DNA from: Anthonomus grandis grandis
Taxonomy: Eukaryota; Arthropoda; Insecta; Coleoptera; Curculionidae
Direction: 5' to 3'
Assembly: GCF_022605725.1 (NCBI RefSeq)
Contig: NC_065551.1
Location: 19,468,001 to 19,532,000, forward strand
Length of the DNA stretch: 64,000 nt
This document shows positions 25,501-37,375 of the stretch, one piece after another; the stretch's first letter is position 1, and each line of letters starts with the position of its first letter. The notes under the pieces are model-generated. The model was given only the letters and a program-made list of their open reading frames with translations. It was not told the origin of the DNA and ran no database searches. A program made the translations under genes and the position numbers.

Positions 25501-27485
25501 TAAGAAATAAAATGTCCTACAGAAATATATAAGGTTATTAATTATTTCCAGGAGTCTTTCAGACTTTCCTGGACTTAGTTTCTCTTTAAAATGCCTGTAA
25601 TTAACAGAAATATTATATAATTTTTAGTTTAATTTGAAATCTTTTTTGCTCTCTTTTTCTTTCTATAAAATTAAAAAATTTACATTAAGAAATCTTGTTT
25701 CATGTTATCAACTAGCTAATATTAAATAAAAGAGAGAGGGAGTGAGATGCTGCTTAACTAATTCCAGGCAATTTAAAATCTATTTATTTATTACTATATG
25801 AGCCGCTCAGAGGAAAAGTGGTATATATCAGTATTTTTTAATTTTTGAGTTATACTATTAATTATGTTTCTACTGGTCTAATATATTTAGTCGAAAACTG
25901 TCAAAAGTCAAAATTTTAACTTAGCTAAGATAAGAGCTTCCTAACGTTATTCCTCTCAACATAATGGATTCGTTCGCTGGAATAGTGGTATAAGTCAAGG
26001 CACCACGCTGTTCCGATGTCGCGCCAGGTCGCGTATTTACATACTATACTACAGCACAGAGCACCATAGAACTCGGCGGCTTTGCACTGCAGTATAATAT
26101 GTAGTTGAGAAATGTACTTACTTATCACTACATACTATACTACGCTACAGAGCATTAAAAAGAAAAATGTTCTTATGTGATTTGTTTGGTGCTGTAAGAT
26201 TGGTAGTAACACATTTATTGTGTAATTATTTATGTTTTTATTATTATTGAATTTTGTTTTTTTTGCTGGCTATTTCGATATACAAGTTAAAAAGTGTTTA
26301 AATATTTAATGAATATCATGCGACTGAAAAAAGAAATTTTAATAGTGGCTTGTGGGCTTTTAAAGGTACGTAATTACAACATTTAAACACGTACGCGTGT
26401 AAAAAGTAATTTCTTTAGTTCATTCCTAAATTTAGTATAATTTTAAAATATAGGTTTTCAGAATGTACAGATTTATATTTTTTATTAATAATCTGTTTCT
26501 ATGGATAATATAGTGGGGTAAACTTTTCTGAAATAGCGAAAAAATGCCCTTATGTTGGTAAAAATATTTAACGTAGCCACACATTGAACCACAAAATAGT
26601 AATAGATATAGAATAGATAGCAAAAGTTGATATATATTATTCTGCAAATCATATAAATTAAAAACTCCTTCAGTGGTTAAGCTTGACGTAAAATAAAAAT
26701 AAAATGTCTCAGTCTACCAATATGTTTATACATACATTTAGTAAATACAACAAGCATTTATTATAATATAGCTTTATATTATTTTGGTAAAAACAAGCAG
26801 CCTTAATTTAATTTTAAAGACAATAAATTATATGTTTTTGAAGACATTTAGGCTCCAAGGTTACTAAATATACTTAAGATCGGTACTATTGAATTTAATC
26901 TTTTTGTTATGAGTACTAGGTATCATCTCTTTTATTTCTCTAACTATTAAAATATTGAATGATTTCTTGCAGCTTTTTCTTACTGATTAACAGTGGTGTT
27001 CGTATAAACTCCTTAACTTTGGTATTATTGTCTATAGATAGGTAACATGTCCAATCTATGGTAGACAATATTAGGTCGATGAGTAAAATAAAAAGACTAT
27101 AATGCTTGTATATATGCTTGAATATATGCTTCTAATTCTACCATTTCTGATCCGCAAAGTCAGGTTTTGCTTTCATATTTTAAGTAAAAGTAATTGCTTT
27201 ATTTTTATTCATTAGGCCCTTTAAATTTCAAATCTAAACTAAATAGGTAGCACCTTATTATCTAATAATTTATATGTACTTACTTAGACACATACTTTGT
27301 ACTCATATACATAAAAATAAAAAAACCTAACTTAGAAACAAAGCACTATCGAAATTCTTAAACCCAAAATACAACACATCTTCACAACATTGTTTTTAAA
27401 TTTTAAAGTAGCATTGTATTCATTAAATATTTAAACATGCCTCATCATGTATATTAAAAGCAGCAACAAAAATGAAACAAAAACC

Positions 27486-27546
<61 letters not shown>

Positions 27547-30500
27547 TTAATAACATAAATAATTACACATTTATTCACTCTGTTACTACCAATTTTACAG
27601 CACCAAATAAATCACATAAAAACATTTTCTTTCTAATGCTCTGTAGCGTAGTATAGTATGTAGTAATAAATAAGCGCATTTCTCAACTACATATTATACA
27701 GTGCAGAGCCGCTGAGTTTTATGTAGCTCTGTGCTGTAGTATAGTATGTAAATACGCCGCCAGGTCCTATTAAACTCGCTTTTTCTTGTTTAGTCAGGTT
27801 TTTTTAGTGTTATGGTACGTAGTGTGTACTTGGTGGTTGACTAGGTAGCATCAAAGTTTTATTATTTCTTTAGTTTGTTGAAAAACGTGGTTTTGTTTAC
27901 GGAACAAATGAGTGATTTAAACGATATTCCTAAAAACCGTATAGATAGTGACGAAAATGGTGTACAAAAGAGGAAAAAACGTGTGCGACGTGATAACGAT
28001 CATAAGAAAACCAAGGCAAAAATATTGAGGAACACCGGCAAGCAGTATGTTACTGGTAAAGGCAAAAAATTTTGAAAACAGCACGTGTGGCTGTGTAAAG
28101 CGTTGCCATAACTTCTTTAGCGAGGAGGAAAGAAACGGCATGTTTTCTCGTTTTTGGAGTTTGGGCGATTTTTCTCGACAAAATGCTTATGTTTCTGGAC
28201 TTGTCCAAAGAGTTCCCGTGAAACAACGCCGTCCTAATGAGCTGGCTGATACATCAAAGGGGCCTAAGTGTGTTACTTACAACTACATTTTAAATAATAA
28301 AACAGAAAGTATCGTAGTTTGTAAAAAGTACTTATTGGATACGTTTGTTATCTCAAACGGGAGCCTTCAAAAACTTCTAAAAAAGGAAGAAATGGGTAAT
28401 ATACCAGGAGAAGATCTTCGTGGGAAAAAGGAATGTGTGCACAAAACATCTGAAGAAGCACTTAATGTTGTGAGGGAACATATTGGGCTTTTCCCGCGAT
28501 TTTAAAGCCACTATACCAGGGCTCATAACTCAAACAGGAAATTCTTAAGCCCTGATCTCAAATCGAAAATTATATAATTTGTATATACAATACTGCGATG
28601 AAAAACGTTTACCTCAGGAGCAAATTATTAAAAAATATATCTATAGGGACGTATTTAATAAGGAATTCAACCTGTCGTTCCATAGCCCTAGGAAGGACTC
28701 TACTGTTGTTTTGACCTTCGATCTTCAGAAAGCGTTAGCTTTCCCCAAACTTTCTACATCAAATGCATACTATAAGCGTAATATGTACGTTTATAACTTG
28801 GGTATTCATCACACTTTAACGGGCCAAGCATTTATGTACATCTGGGATGAAACAGTGGCCTCTAGGGGTTCTCAGGAAATCGGGTCATGCCTCATGAAAC
28901 ACATCGAACTTCACTGTGCCAATATTGACCATATCATTGCCTATAGTGATGGATGCACTGGTCAAAACAGAAACCTAAAGTTGTCACTGATTTGGAAAGC
29001 AATAGTTCAGAGTCCTAATAATAACGTTAGTAAGATTGATCACAAGTTTATGGTGTCTGGTCCAAAAATCCAAGTTTCGGGTGTACGAAATGCAACAAAA
29101 TAATTTTTTTTCGACTAAGAATTTGGAGCAGTCAGTCACGAAAAGAAAAACAAACAATAATAAAGTGCCTTTCAAGTGGTTGTAAGTCCAGTGGCTACAG
29201 TTTGACAGCATTCCCTACGAACTCTTGTATAAGGAAATATTGAATAATGACAGTGGAGTTTAGTAGTTTGGATCTAAAAAATCAGACCCCGTACTTCTTT
29301 TTCTTCTGCAAGCTTACAACCACTGTATGATACTCCTAGATCAGTTACTGTAGCTAAGAAAAAAGATATGATAGAACTTCTTCAGTGGATTCCTCCGATT
29401 CAGCATCAGTTCTTCCTGGACTTACTGACAAAAGAAGATGCTGTTGACAGTGGTTCATTGTCCGATTCTGATGAAAATTAATTTGTTTAATAACTTGTTC
29501 TTACTCTCCTTACTGCAAGCTTAGTAAGTAAGATAAGTAGTAGTAGTATTTTGCTCTTCAAGCTCTATATTTCTTGAACACTTTTATCAGTAATAGATAT
29601 CATAGTAAACATACTACAGCTATTATTTTTCTTTGGTTCATCAGTTTTGTGAAATTTGGTTAACTTTTACGAGGAAAAGTGATATCACTCTCCAAGTTAT
29701 ACCACTTTTCCGCTATGTTTTTGAAAAAAACTTACTGGAAGAATGACATTGGGCGGCAAAAATATAATTAATGGGCGCAATCAGTAAAAATGTTTACCAT
29801 ATGAAATTTTAGTACAGGGTTATTATAAATATGTACAAAAAAGTAAAGAATATGTTACTGTGATTTTTTAATTCATCCAGATGCAAAATATCAATTTTCT
29901 AAATTTCTACTTTAAGGGACTTAGACCACTTTTCCGCTGAACGGCTCATATATAAAAAAGTTTTTATGGTTGCTCACAGAATCACTTTTCTAATTTCTGA
30001 TCCTCTCAGACATTTGTCACAAAAACCATTTTTCCAAGCTCTTCTGTGATCAGATTGGTTTCTATTTTACCTAACTCGAACAGATAGAAATAACACTAGC
30101 ACACTTCTCTGATCCTCTCTTAAATTTTACAGGTTTTTTTTTGGTTTTTCTGTGTGTCTGGAAGAGATATAAATATTTTACTAATTCCAAGCAAATAATA
30201 TATATGGAGACACGACACACAAAGATACCATGGTGATAGCAAATAGCTTGGAAGCACTGCAAAGATTAATGTCATGCAGTAAACATTCAACAATATGGTC
30301 TTAATATCAATGTAAAGAAAATGAAACAAATGATTAACAGCAAAAGAAATATAAATGGAGATCATCTATATGTGGACGGAATTCGAGTTGAACGTGTTTA
30401 ACAATATTGCTACCGTGACACCATCATAATTGAACAATCGGAAAGTACATAAGAAATAAAATGTCCTATAGAAAAAGCAAGGATGGTATTTCATAAAATG

Positions 30501-32219
30501 TCAGTGACATATAAAGTCACAACATATTTCTTTCAACGAAAGTAAAAGACACTCAAGATATATGGCGTAGAACCCTAGACACTCACAGAAAACCTAAAGC
30601 ATTTGAGATGTAGCTGTTTAGGAGAATGCTCAGAATATCATGAAGAGCTCACATTACAAACGCAGAAGGGCTACTAAACTCGAGCTAATAATTTTCTGAG
30701 AAATAAAGATCGGTACTCCGTACTGGAAACCATAATACAAAGAAAGGGATTGGGTAAGAAAGGGCCCGGAAGAAGAAGATGAAATTTGCAAGGTAAGAAA
30801 ATGTACAAAAAGGGAAAGAAAATCTTGGATGATTACAGAAATTTTCAGTTTAGTAACATGGGATCGAGTATTGTAAAATAACTTACGAATGCTTGGCAAC
30901 ATTAATATTAGTACAATAGTAAAATGTATGTTAATTTAAGATACCTCTTCTTAAAGCCAAAAATCTTAAATATTATTGGATCTATTCTTATGGAATAAAA
31001 AAAATTTCTAATTTAAATTTAGTTCAAGATGTCATTATACAAATATCGGCCATTTTATGAAGTAGTCTTCAAGGCATTGATCTTCAAGATGACCATTTAA
31101 TTCATAGTTCTTAGATAGTCCTAAAGATTCTATTAATTCATTTCATATACACTTTATAAGATATGAGCATTTTCACTTTAACTTACGGCATCAGTCTCAT
31201 CATTGACCTTTACGTGAGTTCCATATTACATATACAAAATCATTTTCCTGTTTCACGTTTTGTATTATTTAATAATAATGCCCATACCGATGTTTCCGCA
31301 AAACAGCAAATTGAAATGTATACATAACAATTAAATTTCAACAGATCCGACGCTACTGATAATTTTGCATAATAATCCCATTGACCTTCTCTTATATTTG
31401 TATGTATTTTGTGTTCGCTCGAATAATGTTTATTCAACATTTCTTAAAAGCCACAAATGGAAAAGTTATGTTTACAGTGGAAAATTGCACTTACTTCCGG
31501 TAGTGAGGGTCGAGATGCGATCGACCTTTTTTGAGGTGGGAGATCCAATGACCATTCATGACTATGCACGTCCTCACCAAGACATGTCTCGCCCAGCATC
31601 AACTTGCATACCTCAGAAGGGCCTTAAATATACATTTTATACTTTTTGTTAATCATTGCCATATAAAGCATTTTGTACCTATTTGAATAACTTTTAATAC
31701 GGCTTTAACTTCAGGTCCATAAGTATCAAACACGCCAGAGCACACTTCCTCAGTAGCTATTTGAAAAGTAACACAAATAGAGAGGAATTTGGCTTTAATG
31801 TCTTGGTCTGGTGTTCCCTGTTTGACTTCATCATATAGCAGTCTTACACCTAAAATTGCGCGAAAATTATTTACAATCTTATATACAGGGGTTAACAGAT
31901 AGTTAAATTACCAAAGTTGCACATTACACAGGACACTTTTGTTCTAATAATATCACCAGATATCCTAGCTTCTCTGGTTAAAGGCATATACTTATGAGTA
32001 TCATTATCTAGTCCTTGAACTTTTAAATCCTAAAATATCACTTACTAGAACGTAAAAAAAATAGCAAGATTTAAAAACTTACTTTAACAAATGAGTAAAA
32101 TGGCTCGAGAAAGAGGTTTGATGATTTATTTAACATCGGTAGCTTATGAGGCTCTCGCTTGTATTCCCAGTCGTCTTTAAAATTATTAAATTGTTCTTTT
32201 GGGCTTAAAGGAACTTGCT
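19546..32219 (-). CDS. SMPD1: acid sphingomyelinase (sphingomyelin phosphodiesterase), 5' end missing
   Basis: Hydrolyses sphingomyelin to ceramide and phosphocholine in lysosomes or outside the cell. Thirteen exons join in phase: 32219-32083, 32029-31912, 31849-31679, 31622-31495, 21432-21281, 21222-21144, 21089-20917, 20861-20667, 20618-20518, 20467-20315, 20089-19980, 19926-19739, 19681-19546, giving 612 residues against about 630 in the human enzyme. The first four exons carry the saposin-B domain (VSCVMCNFG, EEVCSGVFDTYG, SEVCKLMLGETC) and a Pro-rich linker. The metallophosphoesterase follows with all metal motifs: ISDTHYD, WTGDLPPHD, IGNHES, IIGHIAPG, FYGHSHADEFEVFY. The C-terminal domain has YIDGDYDGSTR, LDHETWTFDL and Cys pairs at the end (ICDKQCKAQIICD). 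The first seen exon starts in phase 2; the signal-peptide exon lies upstream and was not found. Intron 4 (21433-31494) is 10 kb of transposons. A poly(A) signal overlaps the stop. Confidence 0.93.
22324..24999 (+). mobile_element. TIR DNA transposon with TATA target duplication, copy A
   Basis: Ends are inverted: the left end reads TGAGCCGCTCAGAGGAAAAG and the right end, reverse-complemented, TGAGCCGTTCAGCGGAAAAG. The match continues through TGGT. TATA flanks both sides (22320-22323 and 25000-25003). A second copy of the ACCACTTTTCCGCT motif lies inside the right end (about 24761), as a subterminal repeat. The element carries one broken transposase gene. Confidence 0.8.
22697..24532 (+). pseudogene. 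DDE/D transposase of an arthropod DNA transposon, copy A
   Basis: Frame starts at MSDLNDIPENRIDSDENG (22697; an in-frame upstream ATG at 22664 is possible). Order: a basic region; a Cys-rich module CGCVKRCHNFFSEEER; a central part; a TAA at 23306 after GLFPRF; then SHYTRAHNP onward in the same frame, a second Cys pair, DLQKALAFPK (probable first catalytic Asp), YNLGIHHTLTGQAFMYIWDE, and YSDGCTGQNRN (probable second Asp). A frameshift near 23957 follows; further on, in another frame, HSYLPNDGDFGYIERAAKP probably holds the third acid. The tail ends LDLLTKEDAVDSGSLSD. This protein family is common as uncharacterised proteins in aphids, beetles and cnidarians; I cannot name its superfamily with certainty (Sola is one candidate). 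The stop and frameshift make it inactive. Confidence 0.75.
26031..27757. mobile_element. long-TIR element with 9-bp target duplication (Mutator-like or foldback type)
   Basis: Copy A shows the empty site. In copy B, CGCCAGGTC is present on both sides (26022-26030 and 27758-27766), an exact 9-bp duplication. The element begins GCGTATTTACATACTATACT and ends with its inverse. The TIRs match with substitutions for about 200 bp (26031 to about 26240; about 27545-27757). Within each TIR the motif TACATACTATACTAC comes twice, about 95 bp apart, each followed within a few bases by ACAGAGC. The 1.3-kb core has no transposase frame. A 9-bp duplication and long TIRs fit Mutator-like or foldback elements; the class is inference. 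Confidence 0.8.
27486..27549 (+). repeat. (AAT)n microsatellite
   Basis: About 20 AAT units at the inner edge of the right TIR of the 26031-27757 element. The poly-Asn open frame over it is an artefact of the repeat. Confidence 0.95.
27908..29481 (+). pseudogene. DDE/D transposase, copy B, more decayed
   Basis: Same gene as at 22697-24532. It shares the TAA after GLFPRF (28502-28504). Further damage is private: a deletion near 28063 shifts the frame before the Cys-rich module; about 50 codons between SPRK and DSTVVLTFDLQ are lost; and the segment with HSYLPNDGDFGYIE, probably holding the third catalytic acid, is gone (GPKIQVSGVRNATK follows directly). Copy B keeps LIWKAIVQSPNNN where copy A has a frameshift, so neither copy alone holds a full reading frame. 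Confidence 0.75.
30206..30785 (+). pseudogene. RTE-like/endonuclease-reverse transcriptase remnant (3' part)
   Basis: Plus-strand translation gives DTMVIANSLEALQRL (region around and after the YADD box), YGLNINVKKMKQMI, then GDHLYVDGIRVERV, and downstream TLTENLKHLR and a typical end with IIQRKGLGKKGPGRRR (about 30735-30782). These are hallmarks of the arthropod retrotransposon type whose C-terminus reads GKRGPGRRR. Stops interrupt it. Units A and B of the tandem duplication each end inside this gene (25255-25453 is the first half copy), so the duplication arose within an old retroelement. Confidence 0.7.
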
Positions 32220-32951
32220 CTAAAAATACAAATATCAAAAGAATTTTTTTGTTGTAAAATTATTTGATGGGAAAGGTACATATTGAACATATTTGTTACA
32301 AGATAATGGAACAAAGTCGAATTACACGAGTGGATGGTCACGGAACAATGGGAATCAGTGGAACAGGAGGAAAGTGTAATTAGGTGGTTTATAGAAAAAG
32401 CATGTACATATCAATTACATACCTTTAATGAATGGTTATATACTTTATTGCTATATTGTGTTCGAAACATTAGATTTTTATTATGAAAAACTTTCAAGAT
32501 GATGTGGGTAAATAGGAAGAAAATTGTTTAAGATCCAAAGATTGTAATATAATATCTCATTGGAATGTAACTAGACTAAACTATATGTTAGTTAATAGTT
32601 AAATGAGGTAGAAATAGAGAAATATGAGAATGTTTAGATATTTTTCTTAAATTCAGATATTGTAGTTTCTCGTCCTAAGCTAAATGATTAGTACTACAGC
32701 AGTCATGAGGAATATTCTATGGATGTGAAAAGGTTCAACTTCTTAATGAGTAATAAACCATTTCACTCATACCAAATAACTTAATAAATATGTGAAAGTT
32801 AATAATAAATTTGTTTTAATAGATACAATAGAATACTATAGAACAAATCATTTTTATTGCAAATATTAACATAATTGGCATTTATAGTATTATATTGAAT
32901 TGAAAATTTTATTTATAACGTATTATGGAAAGGACATATTAAAATAATATA
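32220..32951. other. upstream side of the sphingomyelinase gene, no exon found
   Basis: The missing first exon (signal peptide, ending in phase 1) should lie here or farther right. I found donor-like sites but no convincing signal-peptide exon. Confidence 0.4.
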
Positions 32952-33559
32952 CAGGGTGGGAACTCTAACTGGAATAAATTCATTGCGCTTTTAAAAAAAA
33001 TATTTAAAAAAAAAACGCAAAAATAAGTCTACTAAGATTATATGCCGCCCTTAAAAATGTTTTAATCCCTTTAAAAGGGTGAAACCTAACCTTCTTAAAA
33101 ACCTACATAATTTTTTTAAATAGAAAGATGCCACTTGTGGCACCTTGTTGGAAAACTTTCGTTCTTTTTGAAATATTAATCCTTGATTTTTTATTAAAAA
33201 ACTGTTTAGATATTAAACAATTAGAACCAAAATATCCCGACGTTAAATGCATATTTTTTTTATCTTGAGAAGGTGGTTAATTGCTATAAAAGGATCTAAT
33301 TGCCCCAAAATCATGTACATGCGAAGGCATGATGCAATTTTGATTAAAAAACACGCACAGATAAACTAAATAGGTTTTTGAGAGCTAAATAGATTTAAAG
33401 AATGGCTAGGTATTACTAGAAAAGTGCTCATTGGTAAAGTATCCAATATATTCATTCGTTAGTATTTAATAACCTCCTGAATAGGAACCTAAATGCTGTA
33501 CTTAAAAAAAATTAAAAATCGAAATTCTAAAGATAATTGAGTTTGGAAACCGGATGCGG

Positions 33560-33910
33560 ACTTAAATTGAAACTGTAGCGCCATTTCAAGAAAATCATCC
33601 TGATTTGTCCCTTTGCGCCTAGTGAGTCAAAGTATTGTGAGTAAAGTAGAGGAGCAATTCAGAACGTATGGACTTATAGAGGTATTCCTAGACAAAAACA
33701 ATCATCGGTGTTATGAAATATCACCTATCACACCAGCAAGACAAGTAGCTCGGAACTACGATGTATCTCACAAAAATGTTTTAAAAATTCAAAAAGTCAG
33801 CAAGAAAAAGAGCCTTTAAAATAAAACCAGCCCAGCAGAATTTTAAGAAACTATGTGATGAATTTGGTTGATTATGGTCAAATATATTTTTAGATTGGGT
33901 GTTTTTTCAA
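33560..33910 (+). pseudogene. mariner-type transposase N-terminal remnant
   Basis: Plus-strand frame with SQSIVSKVEEQFRTYGLIEV and ISPITPARQVARNYDVSHKN, the helix-turn-helix part of insect mariner-like transposases (SxSTVSRxxxQFxxxG, then a second HTH with SHxxVxxIL). No catalytic part follows in this direction. Confidence 0.6.
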
Positions 33911-34189
33911 GCGAAGCCAGTACTATTAATGATAAATAATGATATTTTAAAGGTAAGCCAAAATTTTTTCATGTGGTTTTTGCAAATATCTATCGCACAG
34001 ATTTGTCTTTTTAGGTAAACCAGCAAAATTGTCATTATTATGCTTAAAGAAATCTAAAGTGAGTGGTCGATTTTTTCGACGAAGTGTTTTTTTTTGAAAA
34101 ATATACAAAATTAAATAAAATTAAGTTTACTGACAGGACATTGGTCCTATTTGACAGATATTGTTATACCATTAGTGCTTAAAAATGAT

Positions 34190-34880
34190 GTCGGATATAT
34201 GGGCGCCACGGCTCGCTCGAATGTGGCATAATCGAGAACTCCAATTTTCAGTCACTTTTTTGAACAACTGGGTCCGTATCTCGGCAATACCACGGCGAAT
34301 ATTGGCTTCCGAATGATGCAACGTCTGTGGTTTATCTGCGAAGACCTGTGACTTTGCATATCCCTAAAGAAAGTAATCCATAGATATGAGGTCACACAAA
34401 CGTGGAGGCTAGTTCACAGGTCCATTGCCTGAAATTATGTGATCATCAAATGTTTCCCGCGATAAATTGATAGTGTCATGCGCTGTGTGCATGCTGCACC
34501 ATCCTGTTGAAAGCATAACGTTCTTCATTGACGTTAACATTCTGGCCGGTATCATATTTAACACAAAATGCGTCAATAATTCCACCTGACTATAAACCGC
34601 ACCAAACAGTGACTTTTTGTGGATGTAAAGGCGTCTCAATAAAGGCTGGTGTTCCCCGCTCCAAATTCGGCAATTTTGCATCCAGCTGAATATTGTTTTC
34701 GACCCACAAATGATATGATGCATATGCGGTTTCAATTCTTGCACAACATGGATCTTGTAAGCTCGCATGCCAAGGTCTTTTTGCAAAATTTTCCATAGAG
34801 TAGATTGGCACAGCTCTAATTCATTTAGGTCATCTTCAACACGATGACAGCAGCAATGGCTTCTTCTGTGCGCACTGTAT
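34190..34880 (-). pseudogene. mariner-type transposase central remnant
   Basis: Minus-strand pieces: YKIHVVQELKPHMHH (the KIQLVQEL block after the HTH), then ETPLHPQKVTVWCGL (34645-34590), a core block ahead of the second catalytic Asp, followed in another frame by YSGGIIDAFCVKYDTGQN. Frames shift at least twice. It belongs to the same class as the 1323-1760 remnant. Confidence 0.65.
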
Positions 34881-34904
34881 GACGTCTTTGAGGGTACCTA
34901 TTAT

Positions 34905-36839
34905 TAAGTACAGTGTGCGAGGTACGAAAACGATATCCATGGTTTTTCAATTAACTTGCTCGGATGAACGATTATGTCCACTATAAAATGGACGTAGTGC
35001 ATGGTAAGTTTGGTGAACTGAAACATGATTTTCAAAATAAATTTGTACAATTTGTAAGCATTGTTCTGAAGTGGCATAATATGTGGCACAAAACCTTAGA
35101 ACATTAAAAAAGTAGAATTAGTAAACAACAATTTTCTTTGAGTTCAGCATGTGCTCAAGGGAAAGGGAGTGTTTTGTTTACAAAAAAAAAATCATCGAAG
35201 TTTCATCTTGTCAAATGGCTTTGTGTTTACACTCGACATTTATGAAGTTCTCTGTTTTTTGTTTAGTTTTTTGTTAAAAAAGAAAAAAGTCTCATTTTAG
35301 TGTTTTTGTAAACTGGTACTAGATAACTAAACTGGTACTAGAACTATGGTAAAAACTTGCCGTTTATGCCGCACCATAGAATAAGGCGATTAAAGCCGAT
35401 CTTTTACAAGTAAATACCGATATTGTCATAACATCATATCAAGGGAGAACCGTCATCATAAAAGTAAAAATAGGGGATCATAGAAATGAACCTAAGTAAA
35501 AACTTAAATCTATAATAATTATAAAATATTGAATTAATATAAAATGACATTTTATTAGATAGATATGTAAAATGCATAAAAGATTCATAAATGGTAATAT
35601 TGTTTATATTTAAAGCATAATCCATTATTAATAAATATTTATCACGTAAATATTTTTTGAGGACGTCACTGGTAAATATTCCTTATGTTGATACACTCAA
35701 CAATGCAATCCAGCGGCGTTGCGATATTGTTGCACTTTTCTCTAATATACGTTATCTTCATTAATTTAAATTTAATTGTTGACTTCTTTATAGAGTTTAT
35801 ACCATATTTTATTTAAAAAATTCTTCGTATTTTATTAAAGGGGAACACTAGTGTTGATTTGTGCCTGTCAAAAATAAGTGATAAATTTGTATGATATTAT
35901 AAAGTGTTTTTTTATCATTCCTATATAAGCATTTGGCATCGTTGCGTCAGAGATGTTGCAAGGAAATAAACTGCCCATAGTTCCACGACAATACTAATTC
36001 TAGGCTTTCAATGTTCTAAGGGCAAACCTCATTGAACACAAATATACCGCCAACTATCAAATTGACAATCGCTAGAAACAGCATTACCAATTTATTAAGC
36101 AAACATTTTTTACATTTTTAAAGGCTTCAAAAAGTCTTAGTAAATGAGTTTTTGCGGTTTTCTGAATCATTATACATTCACCCTGTATATTTTGAAGAAA
36201 CTATGAAGTAGAACTCTAAGAACTTTCTGGTCTAAAGCAAGTATTAGCCTCTAATATTTTAACAATATTTTTTTAATAATCATATCGTAAAATAAAAATA
36301 TGCCGAGAATCTTGATGGGATATGAACCCTTTTCTGTCATCACTGTATAGGCCCATTGAATATTAAAAAATAGTTAAGAAAAATGCCCCAGTTCAATGCC
36401 CGAGTTACATTTCAAAACTCCATATTTTCCTATTATCAGATCTAAATACCCGTCTGAGGTCTTATTATGATAAATTATCGCAATCAAATTATGCTTTTCG
36501 TAACTAGTAAGCCCCTTTGCATAAGAAAAACTATATTTCAAAATGATTTAAGCCCTAATACAGAAATTAACTAACCTAAAACAGAGTAGAACCATAATCA
36601 CATTTCTCATGTGTAATGACTTACGTAAGAATATTCTGATTTCAGGATTATTTCGATATTATAATAGGGAAGTAAAATAAAATAGAATCAATATATTTTT
36701 TTATATTCAGACATGATTTTTCATTTCATTTCATCAGACGTAAGAGGATCATAAATGATCGTAATGATATGATAGTTCTGCTTTCGGTTTTCAGAGATGA
36801 TTTAGACCGAAGGATAATAAAAGATCGTCACTTCAGGCT
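34905..36839. other. AT-rich spacer, nothing recognised
   Basis: Short frames only; one possible mariner end at 36179-36185. Confidence 0.4.
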
Positions 36840-37375
36840 ACGGTGTATTCTACAAAAACCTCCAATTACAAACACAGATTTCAGAGCGCTAGCTCCTCTC
36901 TAGCGCTGTCAAGGCCTCGCATCCTCCATCACACCCTCGTGGAAGCTTCTTCCAAAAACAGGGTGGGAGTCAGCTGGATCAAGGGGCATAATCACAACAG
37001 GAGAAATCGAACTGCTGATTCCCTTGCCAAGAGAGCCGCCACTTTTCATTTAAACCAACTTCGTGGATCTGATCTTGACTAACTTAAAATGATACTCTCA
37101 CATGCTTTTTAAACAGCGGTGAGATGATACTCAGGGCAGCAATTTGTTAAAACAGCTTCTCAGCTATCCGGACAAATTCGCAAATTGTCATCAAGCAAGC
37201 ACCCTTATTGGTCACTGTCAATTAAGCAGCCAGATTTTTAAAATGAAACTTAGCAGGAATCTATTATCTAGGGCATGCAACCATGAAGACAATGGATCAC
37301 ATACTTTGCGGTGGTCAAAGGCTCTCTCGTCAATACGCGGCGCCTACCTTTGTGTGCGATGATTCTATGAAAAGT
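36840..37375 (+). pseudogene. RNase H domain remnant of a non-LTR retrotransposon
   Basis: The plus frame at 36843-37082 contains VGVSWIKGHNHNRRNRTADS followed by LAKRAA, the last RNase H motif (WxxGHxxxxxNxxADxLAKxAA). Downstream, a degenerate tail with ACNHEDNGSHTLRWSKAL recalls the Cys-His end of these ORFs. The RT itself is absent. Confidence 0.6.

Larger units (their letters stand above)
25799..29948 (+). mobile_element. TIR DNA transposon with TATA target duplication, copy B (interrupted)
   Basis: Same ends and same TATA flanks (25795-25798 and 29949-29952) as copy A; host flanks also match copy A, which shows segmental duplication. It is interrupted by the element at 26031-27757. Confidence 0.8.
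25454..30402. repeat. large tandem duplication, unit B (4.95 kb with nested insertion)
   Basis: Second copy of 21982-25453. It differs by a 1.73-kb insertion at 26031, a deletion of about 150 bp matching 23503-23650, another of about 90 bp matching 24033-24125, and scattered base changes. Confidence 0.85.
32952..36185. mobile_element. possible composite mariner-type insertion bounded by CAGGGTG ends
   Basis: TA-CAGGGTG at 32950 and CACCCTG-TA at 36179-36187 are inverted and flanked by TA, as for mariner-type elements. Inside are two transposase fragments in opposite directions. The inverted match is only 7 bp, so the pair could belong to two different elements. Confidence 0.35.

Noticed and set aside
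27447..27656. Open frame with about 20 Asn in a row
   Set aside because: It is a translated (AAT)n microsatellite inside a transposon TIR, not a gene.
32400..32500. ATG followed by a GTATGT donor on minus as possible first sphingomyelinase exon
   Set aside because: The 16 codons are not signal-peptide-like and the phase does not fit exon 2.
36735..36760. TCATCAG on plus (CTGATGA on minus)
   Set aside because: No hairpin followed by GAAA downstream; chance match to the hammerhead core.
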